Under the pieces are notes generated by a model. The model was not told the DNA's origin. It saw only the letters and a list, made by a program, of their open reading frames with translations, and did not search any database. From Psychroflexus tropicus DSM 15496 (GTDB lineage Bacteria; Bacteroidota; Bacteroidia; Flavobacteriales; Flavobacteriaceae): a stretch of 64,000 bases of DNA. The stretch spans positions 404,630 through 468,629 of the forward strand of contig NZ_KB905343.1 of the NCBI RefSeq assembly GCF_000378765.1. The letters run 5' to 3'. A program made the position numbers and the translations under genes. The number at the start of each line of letters is the position of its first letter. The first letter of the stretch is position 1. Below are positions 19,405 through 28,078 of this stretch, piece after piece.

Positions 19405-20325
19405 ATGAAGAAGTTCATCTGTACAATTAGTATTTTAATGCTTTGGTCTTGTAATCAAAATGCGGGAGAACAGCCTAAAGAGGATATAAAAATAGAGACT
19501 AAGACAGAAGACATTACTATTACCAATAAGATTGAAAAATTAGCCACCGATTTTAAGTTCACAGAAGGTCCGGCTGTTGATAAGAAAGGCAATGTTTATT
19601 TTACGGATATTCCTGAAAATAAAATCTACATCTGGACGACTGCCGACAGCTTAAGTACCTATCGCGAAGACTCCAATGGCGCTAACGGGCTGTATTTTGA
19701 CGAGGAGCAGAATCTGTATGCCTGCGAAGGTGGCAAAACCAGAATTACACGCACAAGTCCAGCGGGCGATTATAAAGTCATAGCGTCAGAATATAATGGA
19801 AAAGAATTTAATCGCACCAATGATCTTTGGGTCAACCCTAAAGGCGGGGTGTATTTTACAGATCCAAAATATGGAAGAGATCAGGATCAACTTCCTCAGG
19901 GCAGTATGCAGGTGTATTATTTTGATACCAATGACAACTCGGTGATACGGGTCACTGATGATTTGATTAAACCGAATGGTCTCATCGGTACACCCGATGG
20001 AAAGACACTTTACATCACCGATCCAGGCGCCAATACCACTTACCAATACAATATAGAGAACGACGGTACTCTTTCTGATAAATCGCTTTTTGTAGAATTT
20101 GGAGGGGATGGTATGACTATCGATCAGCAGGGAAATGTGTACCTCACGACTAGCGGTCAACCTCAGGTCGATGTCTTTTCACCTGAAGGTAAATTGCTAA
20201 AAAGTATCAAGGTGCCTGAGCAACCTTCTAACGTTACGTTTGGCGGAGAAAACCGCGATCAGCTTTTTATCACGGCCCGCACTTCACTTTACAGAGTGGG
20301 ATTGAATAAAAAAGGAGTTCAGTAA
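19405..20325 (+). CDS. SMP-30/gluconolactonase/LRE-family lipoprotein
   Basis: A six-bladed beta-propeller hydrolase. The start at 19405 is preferred over an upstream in-frame start at 19345 because it yields a lipoprotein signal (MKKFICTISILMLWSCNQ, Cys16). The mature part carries FTEGPAVDKKGNVYFTDIPEN, NDLWVNPKGGVYFTDPKYG and KPNGLIGTPDGKTLYITDPG. These hold the conserved Glu, Asn and Asp metal ligands of the SMP-30 family. It probably hydrolyses a sugar lactone at the cell surface or in the periplasm. It is a single gene located just before rnpB. Confidence 0.9.
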   Translation: MKKFICTISILMLWSCNQNAGEQPKEDIKIETKTEDITITNKIEKLATDFKFTEGPAVDKKGNVYFTDIPENKIYIWTTADSLSTYREDSNGANGLYFDEEQNLYACEGGKTRITRTSPAGDYKVIASEYNGKEFNRTNDLWVNPKGGVYFTDPKYGRDQDQLPQGSMQVYYFDTNDNSVIRVTDDLIKPNGLIGTPDGKTLYITDPGANTTYQYNIENDGTLSDKSLFVEFGGDGMTIDQQGNVYLTTSGQPQVDVFSPEGKLLKSIKVPEQPSNVTFGGENRDQLFITARTSLYRVGLNKKGVQ

Positions 20326-20426
20326 TAATGAGTCTGATAGTCTATGAGCTTTTGAGTCTATAAGTCTTGATTTTCTTAACTGGATTTTTTATGAAAGAAT
20401 ATCTCAAAATTAGCCCTATTTTTGCC

Positions 20427-20790
20427 CCGCAGGTCGCTCTATCGCTGTTCCGTCCCGATAGTTATCGGGAGTGAAGAGAGGAAAGTCCGGACACCATAGC
20501 ACAACATAGCGGGTAACGCCCGTCGTCCCGTCCCTGTCCCGACAGCCATCGGGATCGGGACGGGGAAGGACCAGTGCAACAGAAAGCAAGTACAGTTCGG
20601 CTGTAGTGAAATCGGTAAACTCTATGTGGTGAAATGTTATGTAAACCAAGGTTTGAGGGTTGTGCGCCCGATCTTGGAGGGTAAACAGATAGAGGGTGTT
20701 GGTAACAGCACTCCTAGATAAATGATAGAGACTCGATCCCGATGACTATTAGGATCGAGAACAGAATCCGGCTTATAGACCTGCTTTTTT
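20427..20790 (+). ncRNA. rnpB: RNase P RNA
   Basis: This is the catalytic RNA that matures tRNA 5' ends. Helix P1 is formed by GCAGGTC (20429-20435) and GACCTGC (20778-20784), and a T-rich run follows. The universally conserved core is present: GAGGAAAGTCCGGACACCATAG near 20478-20498, ACAGAAAGCAAGTACAG-type sequence near 20579, and ACAGAATCCGGCTTATAGACC at the 3' end. Length about 355 bases fits a bacterial type A RNA. Helices at 20450-20470, 20523-20566 and 20731-20760 carry CCCGAT/ATCGGG palindromes also found in nearby repeats. Reading frames over this interval are spurious. Confidence 0.95.
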
Positions 20791-20943
20791 TCTTTTTTTG
20801 ATTTTGTTTTATACTTTATTTTAGGCTTCACGAAAGTAGCTTAAAGCCCCGTCTCACTTAAGATTGGATGTCTTGTTAAGATGATAACTGAATTTTTTTA
20901 AAATTTATTTGAAACTCCAGGCAACGCTGAAGGTTTATTTATC

Positions 20944-20959
20944 GTCTATATTTATAGAC
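20944..20959. promoter_or_regulatory. palindrome upstream of the sigma factor gene
   Basis: GTCTATATTTATAGAC is a dyad of two 7-base arms around TT, ending 13 bases before the GTG start of the sigma gene. It could be an operator or fold in the 5' leader close to the start codon. No partner protein can be named. Confidence 0.35.
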
Positions 20960-20972
20960 ACCTATTCCAATC

Positions 20973-21536
20973 GTGAAACTGATTAATTTACATAGAGACC
21001 TGGAGCAAACCATCAAAGCGGCTCAGCACCTTGACCAAAAGGCCCAGTACCGCTTATATAAGCAGTTTGCACCCAAAATGCTCTCGGTGTGTAGACAATA
21101 CGTTTCAGACCTACATCATGCCGAAGACCTTATGTCTACAGGTTTTGTCAAAGTCTTTAAACATTTAAAACAGTATCAGTTTAAAGGTAGTTTTGAAGGT
21201 TGGGTGCGCAGAATCATGGTCACAACTGCAATAGATTACATAAGACGAGAAAAAGACTTAGAGTTTGTAACCGATAATTTCGACCAGTATGCAGATGTCG
21301 AGATGCCTAGCCTTCAGGAATGGTCTGTTGATGAACTTCAAGGCTTTATAGATGAATTGCCAGAAGGCTATAAGTTGGTCTTTACCATGTATGTGCTGGA
21401 AGATTACTCGCACAAGGCTATCGCCGAAGCACTACATATTTCTGAAGCGACCTCAAGATCACAGCTGTTTAAGGCCAAACAATTGCTCAAAACCAAATTA
21501 GAAACCCACAGATCCAGATCACATGGACAAGTTTAA
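20973..21536 (+). CDS. ECF-type RNA polymerase sigma factor
   Basis: A 187 aa sigma-70 family protein starting at GTG. Region 2 (about residues 20-95) includes YKQFAPKMLSVCRQYVSD, HAEDLMSTGFVKVF and FEGWVRRIMVTTAIDYIRR. Region 4 (about 125-180) includes ELPEGYKLVFTMYVLEDYSHKAIAEALHISEATSRSQLFKAKQLL, with its helix-turn-helix. Regions 1 and 3 are absent, as in ECF factors. The gene overlaps the next by 14 bp, and a third gene follows 83 bp later; the trio looks like a sigma, membrane regulator and cell-surface target set. The signal sensed is unknown. Confidence 0.93.
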   Translation: MKLINLHRDLEQTIKAAQHLDQKAQYRLYKQFAPKMLSVCRQYVSDLHHAEDLMSTGFVKVFKHLKQYQFKGSFEGWVRRIMVTTAIDYIRREKDLEFVTDNFDQYADVEMPSLQEWSVDELQGFIDELPEGYKLVFTMYVLEDYSHKAIAEALHISEATSRSQLFKAKQLLKTKLETHRSRSHGQV

Positions 21537-22182
21537 AAAAGAGATACAACAGAAATTCAGTCAGCGAGAAATCCAGCCGACTGATGAAGCCTGGGGAAAA
21601 ATTACAGGAGAATTAGCCAGTTCTCGTGCTAAGAAAACTAAAAGCCCATGGCTGTGGGCTGGAATCGCCGCAGGATTTATTGGGCTTCTAGTTTTGCTTG
21701 CACCAATGTATTTATTGGAGAACACTAGTTTACCCGTGGTTAATTCAAAAGAGAAAGAAACTCCAACCATTGAAGCTAAACGTGAAAGCCTTATTTCCGT
21801 TGATCAACTACAGTCCAAAGGGATCTTAAAGTCCACAGTTCGATTCTCTAGTGACAATTCAATCATTGAAGTTCCTAAGACTGTAATTAGAAGTCAACCC
21901 ACATCAACTCAACTTAAAGCGAACAGTTTATTAGCAGAAGTAGAGCAGGAATTAAAAAATGAGCGGTACACTCAGAAAAACATAAATGAAGTTGATGCAC
22001 TGTTGGCTCAGGCCAGAGCAAATCTGAGTTCAGCCAAAGACCTACAGCTTTTCGATCAAATCTCTGCAGAACAGCTTTTAGCTGAGATCGATCTTGAAGA
22101 CACTAATTCATTTAGAGATAAAATATGGACACTCATCGAAACTAATTTTAAAGAATTAAAAACTAGCCTGGGTGCTAGATAA
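21523..22182 (+). CDS. single-TM protein, candidate anti-sigma factor
   Basis: The 219 aa protein has a cytosolic N-terminus of about 43 residues (MDKFKKEIQQKFSQREIQPTDEAWGKI), one membrane helix (LWAGIAAGFIGLLVLLAPMYLL, about 44-65) and a polar periplasmic region containing helical heptad-like stretches. The gene starts inside the sigma gene, which strongly suggests coupled expression, and the topology suits an anti-sigma factor. It lacks an obvious zinc-binding HxxxCxxC anti-sigma motif. The role is inferred from topology and context. Confidence 0.65.
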   Translation: MDKFKKEIQQKFSQREIQPTDEAWGKITGELASSRAKKTKSPWLWAGIAAGFIGLLVLLAPMYLLENTSLPVVNSKEKETPTIEAKRESLISVDQLQSKGILKSTVRFSSDNSIIEVPKTVIRSQPTSTQLKANSLLAEVEQELKNERYTQKNINEVDALLAQARANLSSAKDLQLFDQISAEQLLAEIDLEDTNSFRDKIWTLIETNFKELKTSLGAR

Positions 22183-22265
22183 TTTGTAAAAAAACAGAAT
22201 GGTCGGCGCCAACCTTAAGACTTTTCTGACTATTTAATCAATGTTCAACTCAAAACACACCTATC

Positions 22266-23414
22266 ATGCCTGTTAAAATTACACTTATCATTGCCTTTTT
22301 CTTTAGCTTTTGGAGCACTCAGCTGATTGCTCAGGAGAGAGACTTTTCAGCCTTTACTGAAATAGAAACCACCGAACTTAAAGCTCTGTTATCACGAATT
22401 GAAAGTGAAGAAAAAGAGCTGTTGAAGACGACCGTCAAAAACATCAATAAAAAACTGGAAAACGGTAATCTGTCACAAGCCGAAGCTCAGGAACAAAAAC
22501 TGGAAGCCGCTGAAGACTCAGCCAAAAATATTGAAGAAGCACAGGAACTTGTGTATAACTGGGCCTCCTTTCAAAAGAGAAAATACGGACAATTTGACCT
22601 AGAGCAATTTGATGAGTACGAATCTTATATGTCGATTATTAATGACCTTGGGCTCAGTCCTTCTGAACTAAATTTTGAATTTGACCTTTTTAGCAGTAAA
22701 AAATCAAAGGAGAAGTCGAACAAAACCCCTTTAAAAGAAAGAGATTTACCTTATTCTAGCAGAACCTTTAGTGATTTATTCATCAGTATTTCGTTTAATA
22801 ATGCATTGCTGGACGGTGGAAGTATAGATGATACTCCATTTAAATTTGGAGGAAGTCGAAGTTTCGAAATAGGCTATGAGTGGAGTACACGAGTATTTAA
22901 AGAATCTAATTTCCTTAGACTCAATTATGGGTTTTCATTCCAATTCAACGGGTTAAAGCCAGAAAATAATCAAATTTTTGTCGAAAATGGAGATCAAACT
23001 GAATTGGAAACCTTTGAATTTGATTTAGATAAATCTAAATTCAGGATGGATAATTTGATTCTTCCTGTTCACCTGCAGTTCGGAAGCTCTGAAACCACTG
23101 TTTTGGATAATGGTAATAAGCGATTTACCGATCATGACTTTAAAGTGGGGCTTGGTGGTTTTGTAGGCTTTAATTTACTCAACACTCAAAAATTGAAATT
23201 TGATGATGGTCGTCGAGATGAAAAACTAAAACAACGCGATGATTTTAATACTAATAACCTCCTGTACGGCTTAAGTGCTTACGTAGGCTGGGAAACCTTT
23301 TCCATATTTGCTCAGTATAACTTAAATCCCATATTCACCGATAATGTAAGAGATTTAAATAACTTCCAAATCGGAGTAAGACTCTTGATGGATAGAAGGC
23401 ATCAATATGATTAA
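22266..23414 (+). CDS. exported protein, probable outer-membrane beta-barrel
   Basis: The 382 aa protein has a signal peptide (MPVKITLIIAFFFSFWSTQLIAQ). An alpha-helical, Glu/Lys-rich region follows (about 30-115; ESEEKELLKTTVKNINKKLENG), then a C-terminal half of alternating hydrophobic strands ending in YNLNPIFTDNVRDLNNFQIGVRLLMD. These are features of an outer-membrane barrel of the porin-like type. It is the third gene of the sigma operon and may be its main target or sensor. No named family is recognised. Confidence 0.65.
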   Translation: MPVKITLIIAFFFSFWSTQLIAQERDFSAFTEIETTELKALLSRIESEEKELLKTTVKNINKKLENGNLSQAEAQEQKLEAAEDSAKNIEEAQELVYNWASFQKRKYGQFDLEQFDEYESYMSIINDLGLSPSELNFEFDLFSSKKSKEKSNKTPLKERDLPYSSRTFSDLFISISFNNALLDGGSIDDTPFKFGGSRSFEIGYEWSTRVFKESNFLRLNYGFSFQFNGLKPENNQIFVENGDQTELETFEFDLDKSKFRMDNLILPVHLQFGSSETTVLDNGNKRFTDHDFKVGLGGFVGFNLLNTQKLKFDDGRRDEKLKQRDDFNTNNLLYGLSAYVGWETFSIFAQYNLNPIFTDNVRDLNNFQIGVRLLMDRRHQYD

Positions 23415-23453
23415 GAGCTTTTCAAAGATTTAAGTCTAATGTCATCTACAAAT

Positions 23454-23488
23454 TAGATCTGTGAGGTTTTTAAAACCTCACAGGTCTT
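23454..23488. terminator. hairpin, likely bidirectional terminator
   Basis: CTGTGAGGTTTT and AAAACCTCACAG form an inverted repeat around one T (23459-23483), and the next bases are T-rich. Similar GTGAGGT...CCTCAC hairpins are common intergenic units in Flavobacteriia; a half-copy (CTGTGAGGTCTTTAAAAAC) occurs near 46110. Confidence 0.5.
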
Positions 23489-23506
23489 TGTTTTATGATA
23501 AAAAGC

Positions 23507-23700
23507 ATTCTTCATTCCGTTGCGCTACGTTCCCGCCAGAGGACGGGCAGGCCCGCCTGAACGAGTCAAGTCGGGCAGGCAGAATGACAGAGTGTTGTCA
23601 TTCCAACAGAGAAGCTTTTTCGCTTCGACGAGGAATCTTTGTTTTACGATAAGAGAGATTCTTCCTTCCGCTGCGCTACTTTCAGAATGACAACCCGACT
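23507..23700. repeat. interspersed intergenic repeat
   Basis: This is a GC-richer non-coding stretch between convergent genes. It has internal similarities: AAGCATTCTTCATTCCGTTGCGCTAC at the left and AGAGATTCTTCCTTCCGCTGCGCTAC at the right, and AGAATGACA twice. It resembles short mobile intergenic repeats common in Bacteroidota. Reading frames across it are not genes. Confidence 0.55.
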
Positions 23701-25164
23701 TTATCCTTTCTTGGGAATTTGTTTTAAAACCTCTTTTGTGAGTTTCCAAAATTTTTGAGTACTGGAAATGCTGGCGCGTTCATCGGGAGAATGTGCTCCT
23801 CTAATAGTTGGGCCGAAGGAGATCATATCCATGTCTGGATAATGGCTTCCTAAAATACCACATTCCAAACCCGCGTGACAAGCAGCAACATGTGCTTTCT
23901 CCTGATTTTGTTCCTGATAAATACGATCGACAACTTTTAGAATCTCTGATTCTGGATTGGGTGCCCAACCTGGATAATCTCCAGATAAATCGACCTGAAA
24001 GCCTGCTAAGTCAAAAGCAGAAGACAGAGAATTGACCAAGTCCTCTTTCGATGAGGTCACTGACGATCGGGTAAGGCATAAAATTTCAATTTTACCCTCT
24101 CCAATTTCTATTTTAGCTATGTTATTTGAAGTTTCAACTAGCCCTTCGATATCCGGACTCATTCTATACACCCCATTATGTGCCGCATAAATGGATTTTA
24201 AAACCGCGTCCTGTACATCACTGCTCATGATTTTGGTAGGCAACTCGGTCTCTTCTAAGTGAAAGCTCATGTCTGGCTCCAAACTTGCAAACTCAGATTT
24301 GATTTCATGAAAAACACGGTCCAATTCATTCTCAAATTTGGCTTTATGATCCTGATTTAAGATGATCACGGCCTCACTTTCTCTAGGAATCGCATTTCTT
24401 AGTCCACCACCTTGCACCTTGGCTACCCTTGAGTTGACGGAGGTATAAGCAGTATATAATAGACGATTCATCAAGACGTTGGCGTTAGCCAGACCTTTGA
24501 TGATATCCATACCAGAATGTCCGCCCTGAAGCCCTTTTAGTTTTAGCCTGTATGCCAATGAATTCTCTGGAACAGATTCTTCGATATAAAAGCGTGTGGC
24601 GGTCAGATCAACTCCACCAGCACAACCAATCCCGATCTCATCGTCTTCTTCCGTATCCAGATTGAGTAGAATCTCACCAGAGAGAATACTACCGTCTAGT
24701 TCTTTAGCTCCAGTCATCCCGGTTTCCTCATCGATGGTAAATAAAGCTTCCAAAGCTGGATGAGGTAAGTCTTTGCTTTCCAAAATCGCCATTATGGTGG
24801 CCACACCAAGCCCGTTATCGGCTCCAAGGGTGGTTCCCTCTGCTTTCACCCAATCGCCATCCACATACATCTTGATGCCTTCAGTTGAAAAATCAAATTG
24901 AGTATCGTTATTTTTTTGATGTACCATATCCAGGTGAGACTGTAAAACGGTGGTCTTACGATCTTCCATCCCAGAGGTGGCTGGCTTTTTGATGATCACA
25001 TTCCCCACCTTATCCTGCAAGGTTTCCAGGCCTAAAGATTGTCCAAACTCCTTCATAAAGGCGATGACTTGTTCTTCTTTTTTGGAGGCTCTTGGCACTG
25101 CATTGAGCGCGGAGAAGTGTTTCCAAATCGCTTTAGGCTCTAAGTCTTGTATAGCTGTATTCAT
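23701..25164 (-). CDS. pepD: aminoacyl-histidine dipeptidase (cytosolic nonspecific dipeptidase)
   Basis: PepD is an M20-family zinc dipeptidase that splits Xaa-His and other dipeptides in the cytosol. The 487 aa length matches the family. Visible motifs are LQSHLDMVHQ (first metal ligands), ADNGLGVATIMAILE (bridging Asp), LFTIDEETGMTGAKEL (catalytic and ligand Glu), LDTEEDDEIGIGCAGG and, near the C-terminus, HAGLECGILG and GPTIRGAHSPDER. No signal peptide is present. It is transcribed alone, convergent with the sigma operon. Confidence 0.95.
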   Translation of the reverse strand: MNTAIQDLEPKAIWKHFSALNAVPRASKKEEQVIAFMKEFGQSLGLETLQDKVGNVIIKKPATSGMEDRKTTVLQSHLDMVHQKNNDTQFDFSTEGIKMYVDGDWVKAEGTTLGADNGLGVATIMAILESKDLPHPALEALFTIDEETGMTGAKELDGSILSGEILLNLDTEEDDEIGIGCAGGVDLTATRFYIEESVPENSLAYRLKLKGLQGGHSGMDIIKGLANANVLMNRLLYTAYTSVNSRVAKVQGGGLRNAIPRESEAVIILNQDHKAKFENELDRVFHEIKSEFASLEPDMSFHLEETELPTKIMSSDVQDAVLKSIYAAHNGVYRMSPDIEGLVETSNNIAKIEIGEGKIEILCLTRSSVTSSKEDLVNSLSSAFDLAGFQVDLSGDYPGWAPNPESEILKVVDRIYQEQNQEKAHVAACHAGLECGILGSHYPDMDMISFGPTIRGAHSPDERASISSTQKFWKLTKEVLKQIPKKG

Positions 25165-25314
25165 GTTTATTTCAGTTTTTTACAAAGGTAAGAGGCTGTA
25201 AGAAACAGCATGATAAGGAATTGATAAATTTCAAAGCCACTAATTTTAAAATTAGGTTTTTTCTCTTTTTACATCGATAGTATAACTTAGTTGACCAATT
25301 TATAATCCAGAGTG

Positions 25315-26799
25315 ATGCTTACCAAAATTATAGCCTTATGTATTTACGTTTTAATTCTATTTTTAATTGGGTATGTCGCCTCCAAACGGATTAAAAACAT
25401 CAGTGACTATTATGTTGGTGGAAAGAAAATTGGCTATTGGGCGGTCGCTTTTTCTGCCCGAGCTACGGGGGAGTCGGGTTGGATTTTAATCGGGCTTACG
25501 GGGATGGGAGCCCTGGCGGGCTTATCGGCTTATTGGGTGGTTGTAGGCGAAGTGCTGGGAGTGGCTATTTCCTGGTTGTTTATGGCCAAACCTTTTAAGC
25601 GCCTTACGGATAAGTATGATTCTGTAACGGTTCCCGATTATTTGGAAAGTCATTTTAATACGAAAACTCACTGGCTGAGGGGAATTTCGGCTACTGTGCT
25701 TTCTATTTTTGTGGTGATCTACGTAAGCTCTCAAATTGATGCTACAGGGATTGCCTTTGAGTCGATGCTAGATATGAATTATTTTCATGGAGCTATTTTA
25801 GGCTTTTTAATTGTTCTGGTTTATATTTTTATAGGTGGATTTGTGGCTGTGGTCTGGTCTGATTTGTTTCAGGGGTTTTTGATGTTTTTAGGCCTGGTCT
25901 TACTGCCTATCGTTTCCTGGATAGCCATAGACACTGATGCTGGAATGGTTCAGGAACTGCACGACATTGATCCTGCCTTAACAAGTCTCTGGGGCGGGCA
26001 AACGGATACCTGGCTAAACATAGCGACCATTTTAGGATTTGCCGCTATTGGACTTGGTTTTTTAGGATCTCCACAGGTTTACGTGCGATTTATGTCGATC
26101 AAAAACGAAACAGAGATCACTAAAGGAAGCCGGGTAGCTATATTATTTACTTTGCTTACGGATTTTGCGGCGGTAAGTATAGGGGTTTTAGCCAGAGTTT
26201 TTTTTACTGAATCGGGTCAGGATCCGGAAATGATCTTCGGGATTGGTGGTGCTGATGTGTTGGGCATGATGACAGAGAATTTTCTTCCACTAGTGCTCAC
26301 TGCTATTTACGTTGCTATCATTTTATCGGCCATCATGTCTACCATCGACTCCCTACTTGTCATGGCTTCAAGCGCCATTGTGAGAGATTTTTACCAAAAG
26401 ATTTTTAGGCCCGACCTTAGTAACAGTCAATTAACCAAAACTTCGCGTTGGGTGACTCTCGGTATTGCTCTACTGGCTTTAGGTCTGGCCATGGTCATAG
26501 CTATTGTAGCTCCAGAACGGCAGGTGTTTTGGGTGATTATTTTTGGATGGTCTGGTATTGCCGCTACTTTTTGTCCTGTGATCATCTTGTCCTTATTTTG
26601 GAAAGCTTATTCTGAAGCGGGAGCCATTGCATCTATGATTTCTGGTTTCTTGAGTGTTGCTGTGGTCAAGTTTGTGCTCCAGGAGTCTAAAACGCTAGGG
26701 GTTTACTTTGAAAAGATAGACGTACTGCTACCTTCATTTTTGATAGCACTAGGTTTTGGCTGGTTGTTTACCAAGCTTTTCCCCAGACGTGTGTCTTAG
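25315..26799 (+). CDS. sodium:solute symporter, proline-permease-like
   Basis: A 494 aa integral membrane protein of the SSS family, with the usual 13 hydrophobic helices. The TM1 stretch IALCIYVLILFLIGYVASKRIKN is followed by ISDYYVGGKKIGYWAVAFSARATGESGWILIGLTGMGALAG, very close to PutP-type carriers. AIILSAIMSTIDSLLVMASSAIVRDFY (TM8 region) holds the sodium-binding Ser/Thr residues. The ATG at 25315 directly follows an in-frame GTG and is preferred. Sodium-driven uptake of proline or a similar amino acid is probable; substrate identity is inferred from similarity. Confidence 0.9.
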   Translation: MLTKIIALCIYVLILFLIGYVASKRIKNISDYYVGGKKIGYWAVAFSARATGESGWILIGLTGMGALAGLSAYWVVVGEVLGVAISWLFMAKPFKRLTDKYDSVTVPDYLESHFNTKTHWLRGISATVLSIFVVIYVSSQIDATGIAFESMLDMNYFHGAILGFLIVLVYIFIGGFVAVVWSDLFQGFLMFLGLVLLPIVSWIAIDTDAGMVQELHDIDPALTSLWGGQTDTWLNIATILGFAAIGLGFLGSPQVYVRFMSIKNETEITKGSRVAILFTLLTDFAAVSIGVLARVFFTESGQDPEMIFGIGGADVLGMMTENFLPLVLTAIYVAIILSAIMSTIDSLLVMASSAIVRDFYQKIFRPDLSNSQLTKTSRWVTLGIALLALGLAMVIAIVAPERQVFWVIIFGWSGIAATFCPVIILSLFWKAYSEAGAIASMISGFLSVAVVKFVLQESKTLGVYFEKIDVLLPSFLIALGFGWLFTKLFPRRVS

Positions 26800-27223
26800 A
26801 GATTCTATGAATACTGCGCGATAAAGAAACTGGACCGCTTCGCTTTTAGAACAAATAATTTTGAAGGGATACTGGCTTTGATAACACTAATAAGAGCATA
26901 TTTAAGAGGGGCAACTCCCTGATATTAGTAATAATAAAAGTTGAAAATAAATCAAAGGGGCAGCGTCCTAACTTTTAAATCTTGTTTTATACCCCAGAGA
27001 GGCAGAGTTCGCTTTACTGGCAAAGTGGAACAATAAGGGCTCCAATTCAACAGGTTTTTTTATCAAAATCAATTCTGAAAGACTTCAGATTAACGCAAAG
27101 CTTAAATTTTAGTTCAATTAACAAAGTGAACTTACAACTTCAGATCCCAACTTTAGGTGGACTCGATAGTGTTAAGCTAGTGATATCGAAGTACAGCCAA
27201 GTTTGCTCTACCTAAAATCAACC
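26800..27223. other. intergenic stretch without recognised genes
   Basis: This 424-bp stretch holds no gene I can support. An imperfect repeat (AGGGGCAACTCCCTGATATTAG near 26908 and AAGGGGCAGCGTCCTAAC near 26955) is visible. A frame of 77 codons at 26982-27215 lacks protein-like composition. It may be the remnant of a decayed gene. Confidence 0.4.
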
Positions 27224-27979
27224 TTAATTTGACTTTTTTACCATGGTACTGCTGGCCTGAGCCGTCGGCATGACCACCAAATCGGCTATATTGACGTGAT
27301 AAGGTCTTGTTATTGTGAAATGGATGATGTCGGCGATGTCTTCGGGCTGAAGCGCTTGAAAGCCCTTATAGACCTGATCTGCTCGCTCATCGTCTCCTTT
27401 GAATCTGACTTTGCTGAACTCAGTTTCCACAAGGCCTGGATTGATGGCGCCTACACGTATCCCGTGTTGATTGAGATCCATACGCATCCCCTGGTTGATC
27501 GCATCTACAGCATGCTTGCTGGCACAATACACATTGCCTTTGGGATAGACTTCTTTGCCTGCCGTGGATCCAATATTGATAATATGACCCTCATGATTTT
27601 TTATCATTTGCTGAATAATAGGCTGGGAGACATAAAGTAATCCTTTAACGTTGATGTCTAGCATGGCGTCCCAATCCTGTGAAGAACCATCCTGAAGAAA
27701 ATCCAGTCCGTGCGCATTTCCTGCATTATTAATAAGAATCTGTATGTTTTTAAATTTAGACGGGAGAGAGTCTAAAGCCTCGTTAACAGCATTTTGATCT
27801 CTCACATCGAAGTTGAGTGTAGTGACTTCTGTATGTGCAGACAATTCAGTTTTTAGAGTATCCAGACGCTCCTGTCGGCGACCACAAAGAATGAGTTTAA
27901 ATTTTTCCTGAGCTAGTTTATGGGCAGTAGCTAAACCGATTCCGCTGGTAGCCCCTGTAATCAGTGCAATTTGAGACAT
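27224..27979 (-). CDS. SDR-family NAD(P)-dependent oxidoreductase, YdfG-like
   Basis: A classical short-chain dehydrogenase of 251 aa. It has TGATSGIGLATA (TGxxxGxG cofactor site), NNAGNAHGLDFL (NNAG), a catalytic Ser in INIGSTAGKEVYPKGN, and YCASKHAVDAI (YxxxK). The sequence CGRRQERLDTL after the first strand suggests NADP preference. The N-PGLVETEFSKVRFKGD segment resembles YdfG-type 3-hydroxy acid dehydrogenases (serine or 3-hydroxypropionate). The cytosolic location fits the absence of a signal peptide. It is a single gene. Confidence 0.92.
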   Translation of the reverse strand: MSQIALITGATSGIGLATAHKLAQEKFKLILCGRRQERLDTLKTELSAHTEVTTLNFDVRDQNAVNEALDSLPSKFKNIQILINNAGNAHGLDFLQDGSSQDWDAMLDINVKGLLYVSQPIIQQMIKNHEGHIINIGSTAGKEVYPKGNVYCASKHAVDAINQGMRMDLNQHGIRVGAINPGLVETEFSKVRFKGDDERADQVYKGFQALQPEDIADIIHFTITRPYHVNIADLVVMPTAQASSTMVKKSN

Positions 27980-28078
27980 AAAATATATTTTGCTTAAAAG
28001 TAATTAAAAGCGATGAAATTTTAGTCAAACTTTAATTTTGAATCGTTTAAGAAATTACATTTGTTTAAAATATAATTG

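Noticed and set aside
20416-20831. Two minus-strand frames across the RNase P RNA
   Set aside because: The interval is rnpB, and the frames are antisense to a structured RNA without protein-like composition.
23461-23749. Frames of 63 and 74 codons in the intergenic repeat
   Set aside because: The sequence is an interspersed repeat between convergent genes, and the frames have no signal peptide, domain or start context.
26982-27215. A 77-codon plus-strand frame
   Set aside because: Composition is not protein-like and no feature supports it.
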